A stretch of DNA of 5,885 bases from Spirochaetes bacterium ADurb.Bin110 (GTDB lineage: Bacteria > Spirochaetota > Spirochaetia > Treponematales > Rectinemataceae). The stretch lies in the NCBI GenBank assembly GCA_002070755.1, contig MWDY01000077.1:1-5885 (forward strand). Direction: 5' to 3'. Under the pieces are notes generated by a model that saw nothing but the letters and a program-made list of their open reading frames with translations, did no database searches and was not told the DNA's origin. Position numbers and translations under genes: made by a program. Of this stretch, positions 1 to 5,884 are shown in pieces (within the stretch, counting starts at the first letter, position 1; each line of letters opens with the position of its first letter).

Positions 1-3000
1 CCTCTAGAATTTCATCGAGCTTTGTATCGAGGTCTGCCAATTGGTGCTTCGCAGAAGGGCGTATATCTGGTTCAGACATTGGTCTAAAATTGCAATCGGG
101 GCAATATGGAATCTTATCGAGCTGCTCTAGGCTAAGCGTAAAACAAGTCTTTAGATTTGCAAGTTTTTCGCGCCACGCGACAAACTGATTATTCTGAAGG
201 ATTTCTATATTGTTGAGCTTTTGAAGGGCATAAAATCGTCGGTCGCTCGTCAGATTCCGCTTTTTTTCGTCTTCAGCGCGATCTAAGCGATTCTTGGAGT
301 GCAATTCGATATAAGCTTTTTTGTACTCATTTTTGAGCTCTCGCAGGCGCATGTTCAATTCTCTCGATTTCGCATTCAATTCACTGACAGGCAATGTGCG
401 ATAGAGCTGCAGAATTTCTTCTTTTTCTTTTTCATATTTTTTGCACCAAGGGTTATCTATCGGCAGGATTTCTGCAGCCTGAGAAAGATAATTGGTGAAT
501 GTATACTGATCGGTGATAAGGCTTATAAGGGTTTCCAGCTTTTTAAGCGCGGCAATCACTGACTCATGGCGCTTTACTTCTTCGGAGGTCGATCGGAAGT
601 TCTTGAGTTTGCCTGGCGTGGTAAATCCTTGAAGGGAATCCAAGAATTCTTGCGTTGCTTTGATGCTTTTTTTCAATGGCTCAAATTCTTCTTTTTCAAT
701 GAGGTCAGCTCCCCAAAATTCTAATCCTTCATCAACTATTTTTTTGGCTTGTGCAAGCCTTGCTACAAGCTGTAGCAGCTGATCTTGCATTTGACGGACG
801 GGCTCTTCTTTTCCTTCTATGATGAGATTGACATTCCCGGGGGCTATTTGCAAAAGCTCGAACAATGCCTGCAGGCCAAGCTTGTTCCATTCTTTGGGTG
901 GCTCGATATGTTTGAATGCAGTAAGATCCTCGAGCGAAGTCGCAGCAAGCGACTGTAGGTTTGCTGCATCGAATTTTTGGCTACCAACAACAAGGACTAT
1001 TTGACCTGAATAGACAAGGCTTGCAAGAACAACCACAACCCATTCGGGTTCTAGTCTGGATTGTGAAGGATCCATGAAGTCAACGCCATGGACGCTTTCA
1101 ATAATTTCGTTTCTATTGATCACCTGGCCAGGATTCCTATTCTTAAATTTATCGAGAATATAGGCCGCATAGGGCGATTTTGATGGATCGATGCGATCAG
1201 TATCGATCAGCCTAAGCGCTTCAAGCACAGCTCGCGCTTGGCGAGTGAGCGATTGTTGTGGGTTTTGCGCAATTGCGCGGAGCGCTTCTTGTGCTGCTTG
1301 TGCACGGTTTTTCTGGGTAATCTTGATAGTAAAATGAGGATAATGCGGCGCTTGATCTTCAAAATAGGGCGATAAGCACATAGAAGCAATGGTATTCACA
1401 TAATCTCTAAAGTTGATTGTCTGATCAGCTCCGAGTCCTGCAAGATCGCGAATTGATTTACCCTTTGCCCATTCTTTCATCGGCTTTGATTGACCACGAT
1501 ACGTAACCTCAAATGCAGCGTCTATATTCTTTGTAAGCCATTCATGCAGATTTTTGCGAAAAGTTTCTGCCTTTGCGGCATATATTTGCTTTGGCTGAGC
1601 AGAGGATATGAGAGCGAGTTCGCTTGATCCTGCAAAGAGCTTAAGGTTTTCCAGAAAAGTTTGGTCAGGCTTCTTGAGGCGGAAGAAGACTTCATCGGGC
1701 TTTTTTTCATCGTGGAAGAAAGTAGGATCGTACGGCTGCAGAAAATAGATGTAAAAATCGCGCTGTGGGACAGCAGTTGAGCGCTCATTAGGAGCACCAA
1801 AAAAGAGATAGCCAAGTCGAGTCACATTACGATCGAGCCATGGAAGTTCATGCTGCCAAATAAGATAATGAGGAACCCATGTTTCTATATCTTGACATTC
1901 CATGGCTATTCTTAAAACTTGATAATAATAACGATCTAAAATATCGCTATCGAGGGCTTCCGCCCTTTCCCTTATATTTTCATCAAAGTCTTCGGTTTTT
2001 TTGAGGTCGAGATAATACTGCCGATTTGAAGGGTTATACGAAATAAATTGCCCATTGACTGCCTTGATAATTTCTCGAAGCACGGTTTCCACATGAGTGA
2101 GAAGGTCTTTATCGGGCTCTTTTCCTCCAAGCTCTGCAATATTCTTATCATAGAGGCAAAGGCGATCGCGCAATTCTTCGGGCGTACAACCGATCTCTGC
2201 ATTGATAGTTCCAGTAGTAAGTCTTTCCACAGACAGTGCATGGATAATTCTCAATGCGCTTTCCTTATACAGTTGCTTAATAGAGCCCAATAATACCCGG
2301 TCTTCAATTCTCTTACTCGTATCAATAACCTGGCGCACATCTGGATTTCCGCGGAAAGACGCATCCTCGCATATATTCTTCCAATACGAATCAAAAGCAA
2401 TTATTCCAGGCTCATCTTCGGGAACGTCTTGCTCAAGAAGCTCTCTCATACTTAGAGAAAGTGTTTTGAGCACTTCGCGCTTTTCAGCAATTCTTACGCG
2501 CTCGAATGTATCGATGTAGTCCGGATGTACCGGGAAAAGGCTTACAAATTCTTCCATTCGTTCGTTCAACGAAGCAAAAAAAGGGCTAAATTTATGCAGA
2601 TGTTCACGGACAAGGTTTTGCTGCTCTGCATTTTTCTTTAACAGACGCTCCGCAACGACAAATTTGACATCATTGCGCGCAATGATTACCTGCTCAAATC
2701 TATCTTTGACTCTATGAAGACTATCAGCAGCAAAACTAAAGCGTGGCGATTCAAAAATTGCTTCTTGAACCCCTGCAATAAACCGGAATCGAAGATTCTC
2801 GCAGACTTCGCCAATTTCGCGAAGAAAATTGAGGTCGAGGATAAGATCATGATCTTTACGGGTTCGCAAATAATCAAGAAGCTCATCCACAACAAGGAGA
2901 TAGCCTTTATCTGGATAGGCCTTTTCAAATGCTGCCATCATATCTTCAAATGCATCCTTATTGTTGGATGCCGCCGACATTTCGGGAAATCTGAAAGAAA

Positions 3001-3418
3001 TACCAATTTTTTCGAGGTGGTCCGAAATCGCATTGCAGACAATATCATGCAAATTCATTGTCGTTGCGCCTATTTCAAGGCGGCATACTTGAAAACGGCC
3101 TGCAATGGATCTTGCCTTTTCTCTAAGCTCATCGTGATGTAAATCCTCAAGATACGAAGCGTCCTCCGCAATAGAAGAAATAACGGATAAAAGGTGAGAT
3201 TTACCCGTTCCATAATTACCAACAACTAGAATGCCTTTGTTGTCATGTGGCTCTTCATATTGTAGGTGGGGAATTGCAATATCAGAAATACGCTCTGCCA
3301 TTTGTGTTGAAACCACGTAGGTATGCACAAGATTGTGGGCTACCGCAGTCTTATTCGCATCACGAAGCTGGATGATTGTTTCAATTGGATCAAATTGAAT
3401 TAACTCTTTGTATTTCAT
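1..3418 (-). CDS. brxC: BREX BrxC/PglY-type P-loop ATPase (DUF6079), C-terminus cut by window edge
   Basis: I read 1139 codons without a stop from the ATG at 3416-3418 to base 1; the protein continues off the left edge. It starts MKYKELIQFDPIETIIQLRD, the usual opening of the DUF6079/BrxC group. A Walker A motif, GNYGTGKS, lies at residues 67-74. A Walker B, LLVVDE, lies at about 174-179, followed by a charged helical stretch and RFIAGVQE. The middle is long and mostly helical, and residues about 990-1055 are Lys/Glu-rich and probably coiled coil. Near the visible end are C1092 and a CPDC pair (1106-1109) followed by NFRP, possibly a small metal-binding knuckle. In BREX, BrxC/PglY is a large cytoplasmic ATPase required for phage restriction; its exact reaction is not settled. 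The start overlaps the brxF stop as ATGA, with AAAGGA seven bases upstream, so translation is probably coupled. Family members are about 1100-1250 residues, so little should be missing. The family call is by recognition of the N-terminus and the partner gene, not by a search. Confidence 0.88.
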   Translation of the reverse strand, partial: MKYKELIQFDPIETIIQLRDANKTAVAHNLVHTYVVSTQMAERISDIAIPHLQYEEPHDNKGILVVGNYGTGKSHLLSVISSIAEDASYLEDLHHDELREKARSIAGRFQVCRLEIGATTMNLHDIVCNAISDHLEKIGISFRFPEMSAASNNKDAFEDMMAAFEKAYPDKGYLLVVDELLDYLRTRKDHDLILDLNFLREIGEVCENLRFRFIAGVQEAIFESPRFSFAADSLHRVKDRFEQVIIARNDVKFVVAERLLKKNAEQQNLVREHLHKFSPFFASLNERMEEFVSLFPVHPDYIDTFERVRIAEKREVLKTLSLSMRELLEQDVPEDEPGIIAFDSYWKNICEDASFRGNPDVRQVIDTSKRIEDRVLLGSIKQLYKESALRIIHALSVERLTTGTINAEIGCTPEELRDRLCLYDKNIAELGGKEPDKDLLTHVETVLREIIKAVNGQFISYNPSNRQYYLDLKKTEDFDENIRERAEALDSDILDRYYYQVLRIAMECQDIETWVPHYLIWQHELPWLDRNVTRLGYLFFGAPNERSTAVPQRDFYIYFLQPYDPTFFHDEKKPDEVFFRLKKPDQTFLENLKLFAGSSELALISSAQPKQIYAAKAETFRKNLHEWLTKNIDAAFEVTYRGQSKPMKEWAKGKSIRDLAGLGADQTINFRDYVNTIASMCLSPYFEDQAPHYPHFTIKITQKNRAQAAQEALRAIAQNPQQSLTRQARAVLEALRLIDTDRIDPSKSPYAAYILDKFKNRNPGQVINRNEIIESVHGVDFMDPSQSRLEPEWVVVVLASLVYSGQIVLVVGSQKFDAANLQSLAATSLEDLTAFKHIEPPKEWNKLGLQALFELLQIAPGNVNLIIEGKEEPVRQMQDQLLQLVARLAQAKKIVDEGLEFWGADLIEKEEFEPLKKSIKATQEFLDSLQGFTTPGKLKNFRSTSEEVKRHESVIAALKKLETLISLITDQYTFTNYLSQAAEILPIDNPWCKKYEKEKEEILQLYRTLPVSELNAKSRELNMRLRELKNEYKKAYIELHSKNRLDRAEDEKKRNLTSDRRFYALQKLNNIEILQNNQFVAWREKLANLKTCFTLSLEQLDKIPYCPDCNFRPMSEPDIRPSAKHQLADLDTKLDEILE

Positions 3419-3900
3419 GTTTGTATCCTTTCATAATTAGCGAGTGGGATTATTTCAGCGTCAATAGTCGAATAGCTCCGGTATTCTGGATGATCAGGCT
3501 CTGCGTATACTAAGCGGCCACCAATCATAGAGCCTTGCCAGGAAGCAATTACAGTTCTATTGCGGGATAGGTTTTCAAGGAGGCGAAGAGGGTCAAGCTT
3601 GAGCGCAGGATCGAAGAGTATCTCGATATTATCCAGCAATGTTGGCTCCGAACTCGATTCCACTAGATCGGCTAGTATTGGAGCGACCTGAAAAGGTCTC
3701 GAACGCGGAGAAAAAGCAAGCAACTCGCTAGAAAGTTGGAGGTTTACATTCACGATAGAGGATCCAAGATATTCTGCAAGATTTTTTATCAGTGGCGTTT
3801 TGCCAGATCCTAAGGGACCAACCAGCAATGCAAGGCGGTAGAAGCGCGCAGGAGCTCTCGCGATAAAGTTCAAAAGGTCCTCGATAATAGGTTCATTCAT
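3415..3900 (-). CDS. brxF: BREX type 3 small P-loop protein BrxF
   Basis: This 161-residue protein has a clear Walker A motif, GPLGSGKT, at residues 28-35. At 88-91 it reads LLDN where a Walker B acidic pair would sit, so the usual second acidic residue is Asn. The block LLDNIEILFDPALKLDPLRL (88-107) followed by SRNRTVIASWQG and YAEPDHPEYR is what I recognise as the BrxF signature. The length fits the family (about 150 residues). BrxF is a cytoplasmic accessory ATP-binding protein that marks BREX type 3; its molecular role is not established. The ATG at 3900 is chosen because GTGGAG lies nine bases upstream and because it starts MNEPI, as in relatives. It is the first gene of the left-going operon and its TGA overlaps the brxC ATG. 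No signal peptide or membrane segment is visible. Confidence 0.88.
   Translation of the reverse strand: MNEPIIEDLLNFIARAPARFYRLALLVGPLGSGKTPLIKNLAEYLGSSIVNVNLQLSSELLAFSPRSRPFQVAPILADLVESSSEPTLLDNIEILFDPALKLDPLRLLENLSRNRTVIASWQGSMIGGRLVYAEPDHPEYRSYSTIDAEIIPLANYERIQT
3426..3431 (-). promoter_or_regulatory. Shine-Dalgarno site for brxC
   Basis: The minus strand reads AAAGGA inside the last codons of brxF (the Glu-Arg-Ile stretch), seven bases before the brxC ATG. With the ATGA stop/start overlap this supports re-initiation or coupled translation and fixes the brxC start. Confidence 0.75.
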
Positions 3901-3909
3901 TCATGAATG

Positions 3910-3915
3910 CTCCAC
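3910..3915 (-). promoter_or_regulatory. Shine-Dalgarno site for brxF
   Basis: The minus strand reads GTGGAG nine bases before the ATG at 3900. Two other ATGs, at 3904 and 3896, lie four bases to either side in the other two frames and open only very short reading frames. The spacing and the frame therefore select 3900. Confidence 0.6.
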
Positions 3916-3946
3916 TCAGATTTGTTTTTAAGCCTGCTTATTCTCG

Positions 3947-3955
3947 ATTATAGCA
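3947..3955 (-). promoter_or_regulatory. Extended -10 promoter for brxF-brxC
   Basis: The minus strand reads TGCTATAAT: a perfect -10 hexamer (3947-3952) preceded by the TGn extension. At 17-bp spacing the -35 position reads CTCTCT, which does not match TTGACA, so this would act as an extended -10 promoter. Transcription would begin near 3940, giving a leader of about 40 bases before the ATG. It faces away from the ATPase promoter on the other side of the repeat element. Confidence 0.6.
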
Positions 3956-4023
3956 CATGATATGGGTGAAGAGAGCTTTCCAAAGGTTATAAATTAAGGT
4001 TTTTGATGGAATCGATAGATAGA
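3956..4023. other. AT-rich spacer between the brxF promoter and the repeat element
   Basis: No reading frame, RNA gene or clear binding site is seen. The right end carries the short run ATCGATAGATAGAT, a fourfold GAT-like reiteration that abuts the first base of the repeat element. Confidence 0.5.
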
Positions 4024-4032
4024 TTTTTGACA

Positions 4033-4100
4033 GGATTTCCTGGATTTTTCTGATTTACAGGATAATTCGTCGGGATTTCCAGGATTTTGTTGGATTAACG
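4033..4100 (+). repeat. Left array of 9-bp GGAT words
   Basis: GGAT or TGAT words begin at 4033, 4042, 4051, 4060, 4073, 4082 and 4092. The spacing is 9 bp except for one 13-bp and one 10-bp step. Typical units are GGATTTCCT, GGATTTTTC and TGATTTACA. The regular period means it is open in frame over a short distance, but it is not a gene. Confidence 0.7.
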
Positions 4101-4127
4101 GTTTACTACTTCAGCCAGTGATAAGCG

Positions 4128-4150
4128 GCAGTGAGGGACGCACTCACTGC
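4128..4150. repeat. Perfect 8-bp hairpin in the element core
   Basis: GCAGTGAG at 4128-4135 pairs exactly with CTCACTGC at 4143-4150 around a 7-base loop. There is no T tract on either strand, so it does not look like an intrinsic terminator. Confidence 0.65.
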
Positions 4151-4153
4151 ATA

Positions 4154-4230
4154 GATCACGAAAGGTTGCTGCGCTCATCGATCACGAAAGAGGGCCGCGC
4201 TCGCAGATCGCGAGGAATGGCACGCCCATC
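4154..4230 (+). repeat. Degenerate 26-bp tandem repeat
   Basis: Three units begin at 4154, 4180 and 4206 (26, 26 and 25 bp). The first two share GATCACGAAAG exactly and the third reads GATCGCGAGGAA. Each unit also has a GC-rich middle and most end in a variant of CTCATC or CCCATC. A further divergent unit may begin at 4231 (GATTCGGAA). The units are adjacent rather than separated by unique spacers. Confidence 0.55.
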
Positions 4231-4264
4231 GATTCGGAATCACGAATCGCGAAGCTCGGCGAGC
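4200..4264. repeat. Run of three small hairpins
   Basis: CTCGC/GCGAG pairs at 4200-4204 with 4210-4214. GATTCG/CGAATC pairs at 4231-4236 with 4243-4248. GCTC/GAGC pairs at 4254-4257 with 4261-4264. Each is short, but they follow one another closely, which suggests the element core is selected for folding or derives from decayed palindromic repeats. Confidence 0.4.
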
Positions 4265-4290
4265 GACCTTATGCAGCGCTATTCTTTTTG

Positions 4291-4334
4291 TCTTATCCTG
4301 TTTATCCTTGCTAATCCTGTCATCATGTCAAAAA
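4291..4334 (-). repeat. Right array of 9-bp words, inverted relative to the left array
   Basis: ATCC words begin at 4295, 4304 and 4314, read on the minus strand as GGAT words such as AACAGGATAAG. The array ends in TGTCAAAAA. It is shorter than the left array and in opposite orientation, so a transcript crossing the whole element could pair arm to arm. Confidence 0.6.
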
Positions 4335-4351
4335 ATTTTCCTGCTCATCAC

Positions 4352-4394
4352 TCACAAAACTCGCGCGATAAGTGTGTCTGTTTATCACAAAACT
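4352..4394 (+). promoter_or_regulatory. Paired direct repeats upstream of the ATPase promoter
   Basis: TCACAAAACT occurs at 4352-4361 and again at 4385-4394. The two copies are exactly 33 bp apart, about three helical turns, and the second ends three bases before the -35 box. This is the geometry expected of a regulator binding two sites on one face of the DNA. No regulator gene is in the window. Confidence 0.4.
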
Positions 4395-4397
4395 GGT

Positions 4398-4426
4398 TTG
4401 ACTTTTGTGCATGCTTGCTCTATACT
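4398..4426 (+). promoter_or_regulatory. Sigma-70-type promoter for the ATPase gene
   Basis: TTGACT (4398-4403) and TATACT (4421-4426) are separated by exactly 17 bp; each differs from consensus by one base. The -10 box ends six bases before the ATG at 4433, so transcription should start at or within a base or two of the start codon. Confidence 0.75.
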
Positions 4427-4432
4427 CGATTT

Positions 4433-5728
4433 ATGGAACGAAAAGCTCTATCTGACCTCCAAAAATGGAAAGGAAATTCCTCTCGAAAACCGCTCATCCT
4501 CCACGGTGCCCGACAAGTCGGAAAAACATGGCTCCTCAAGGAATTTGGTGCTCGTTTTTATCAAAATGTCGCCTACATCAATTTCGAGGCGAATGAACGC
4601 ATGGCAACCCTCTTCGCTTCCGATCTCGATATTCCACGCCTCCTCACCGGCCTCAGAATCGAAGCCCACACCGCTATCGAGCCCGAGACAACCCTCATCA
4701 TCTTCGATGAAGTCCAAGAAAATCCAAGAGCTCTCACCTCTCTCAAATATTTTGCCGAGAACGCTCCCACCTATCACATAGTCGCTGCAGGCTCACTTCT
4801 AGGCATTGCAATGCATAAAGGCATTTCCTTTCCTGTTGGTAAGGTCGATTTTCTTGATCTCTATCCATTCTCTTTTGAGGAATTCCTCTGGGCTTCGGAA
4901 GAATCTGAGCTTGCGCGCCTAATTACGAATCGTGATTGGCAACTTCTTGAATCTTTGAGAGGGAAGCTCATCGAATATCTAAAATACTACTACTGCGTAG
5001 GTGGTATGCCCGAATGCGTTAGCACTTTTGTGGAATCTAGAGACCTAGAGAGAGCGCGCAATATCCAAATATCGCTTCTTAATGCCTATGAACAGAACTT
5101 CTCAAAATACGCTGAACCTGCGATGGTTCCTCGTATTCGCGCAGTCTGGAACTCGCTGCCTCGCCAGCTTGCGCGAGAACAGCGGAAATTTACCTATGGC
5201 CTAGTCAAGGAGGGCGCCCGTGCTCGCGAGTATGAGCTTGCGATCCAATGGCTTTGCGATGCGGGTTTAATCCATAAAGTCTATCGCGCGGCAAAGCCAG
5301 GGCTTCCACTTCGCGCTTACCAAGAAGAAAGCGCATTTAAGCTTTTTATGCTGGATACAGGCCTCTTTACGGCACATAGCCACTTGCCACTCGAAACACT
5401 TCTTCAGGGTTCTGCTCTCTTCGAAGAAGCCAAAGGCGCACTTACAGAGCAATATGTGGCGCAAGAACTTCATGTACGAAAGGACCTAGAAGTCTTCTAT
5501 TGGTCGAGCGACATTTCCCGTGCAGAGATCGATTTTCTCATCCAAAAAGGCCAGGCCATTTATCCTCTCGAAGTCAAGGCTACCGAGAATCTTCAGTCAA
5601 AGAGCCTCCGCGCCTTCAGAGACAAATTTTCGCCACCTCGTTGCTATCGCGCTTCGCTTTCTCCCTATCGAAATGAAGGGTGGCTTGTGAATCTCCCCCT
5701 CTACGCTCTCTCAGCCTTTCTTGGATGA
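4433..5728 (+). CDS. ATP-binding protein, AAA_14 + DUF4143 with C-terminal PD-(D/E)XK-like motif
   Basis: The gene encodes 431 residues, normal for this family. An N-terminal P-loop domain (about 15-150) carries Walker A GARQVGKT at 25-32, Walker B LIIFDE at 88-93 and a sensor-like HIVAAGSLLG at 115-124. The DUF4143 part (about 180-390) includes a helical region with YYYCVGGMPE and later LFMLDTGL. It ends with E339, D367 in EIDF and E380-V-K382 in LEVKA, the arrangement of a PD-(D/E)XK nuclease-like fold. Proteins of this type are common, often multicopy and mostly uncharacterised; DNA-related, defence or toxin-like roles have been proposed. The ATG at 4433 is chosen because MERKALSDLQKWK matches the usual start and because the promoter lies directly before it. 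The open frame continues upstream to 4118 only through the repeat element. No Shine-Dalgarno site is seen. The gene is divergent from brxF; a joint role is not shown. Confidence 0.88.
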   Translation: MERKALSDLQKWKGNSSRKPLILHGARQVGKTWLLKEFGARFYQNVAYINFEANERMATLFASDLDIPRLLTGLRIEAHTAIEPETTLIIFDEVQENPRALTSLKYFAENAPTYHIVAAGSLLGIAMHKGISFPVGKVDFLDLYPFSFEEFLWASEESELARLITNRDWQLLESLRGKLIEYLKYYYCVGGMPECVSTFVESRDLERARNIQISLLNAYEQNFSKYAEPAMVPRIRAVWNSLPRQLAREQRKFTYGLVKEGARAREYELAIQWLCDAGLIHKVYRAAKPGLPLRAYQEESAFKLFMLDTGLFTAHSHLPLETLLQGSALFEEAKGALTEQYVAQELHVRKDLEVFYWSSDISRAEIDFLIQKGQAIYPLEVKATENLQSKSLRAFRDKFSPPRCYRASLSPYRNEGWLVNLPLYALSAFLG

Positions 5729-5788
5729 ATCTTTGGACAGGACGAAAAAGATGCTTCGAAAACTTGCACGAAATTCCTTCTAAGCCTT
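5729..5788. other. Short intergenic gap downstream of the ATPase gene
   Basis: No strong hairpin followed by a T tract is seen on either strand, so no intrinsic terminator can be called. CCTTCTAA is duplicated at 5776-5783 and 5785-5792, nine bases apart. Read on the minus strand this places a second in-frame TAG (5780-5782) three codons after the stop of the possible converging gene. Confidence 0.4.
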
Positions 5789-5884
5789 CTAATGCGCCAT
5801 GGGTTCAAGGAGCGTGAGCAACATCTCCGCCGCAAGACTGCGGATGCTGGCTTCCACCGCGAGTTTGAGGGCAAGAGGACGCAG
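5789..5884 (-). CDS. Possible 3' end of a converging gene, product unknown
   Basis: From the right edge the minus strand stays open for 31 codons to a TAG at 5789-5791. The residues end in RSLAAEMLLTLLEPMAH and look like an amphipathic helical C-terminus. The stretch is visibly richer in GC than the rest of the window. The caution is that, because of this base composition, the plus strand is also open over the same bases (from an ATG at 5792), so the strand rests mainly on the more protein-like composition. No family can be assigned from so short a piece. Confidence 0.38.
   Translation of the reverse strand: MRPLALKLAVEASIRSLAAEMLLTLLEPMAH

Larger units (their letters stand above)
4024..4334. 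repeat. Composite intergenic repeat element with inverted outer arms
   Basis: The left end reads TTTTTGACA (4024-4032) and the right end TGTCAAAAA (4326-4334), a perfect 9-bp inverted pair. Inside each end is an array of GGAT words at 9-10 bp spacing, on the plus strand at left and as ATCC at right. The core between them is much richer in GC and consists of hairpins and a degenerate tandem repeat. There is no transposase and no obvious target duplication at the two ends. Arrays of this wording are known to me as dispersed intergenic repeats in several bacterial phyla. Whether this is a MITE-like element, a REP-like structure or two independent repeat insertions cannot be told from one copy. 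Confidence 0.55.

Noticed and set aside
2714..3142. 142-residue plus-strand reading frame inside brxC
   Set aside because: It lies opposite the Walker B region of an uninterrupted, recognisable gene and has no family-like features. The same applies to the other short frames opposite or out of frame with brxC and the ATPase.
4128..4150. Intrinsic terminator
   Set aside because: The stem is perfect, but no T tract follows on either strand, and no gene ends nearby that it would serve.
4154..4230. CRISPR-like array
   Set aside because: The units are adjacent and degenerate, with no unique spacers of constant length and no cas genes in the window.
4024..4334. Insertion sequence with transposase
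   Set aside because: It is too short to encode a transposase, no such reading frame is present, and no flanking target duplication is visible.
4118..4432. 105-residue N-terminal extension of the ATPase reading frame
   Set aside because: It is encoded entirely by the repeat element and the promoter, lacks a Shine-Dalgarno site and does not resemble the family. The normal family N-terminus begins at 4433.
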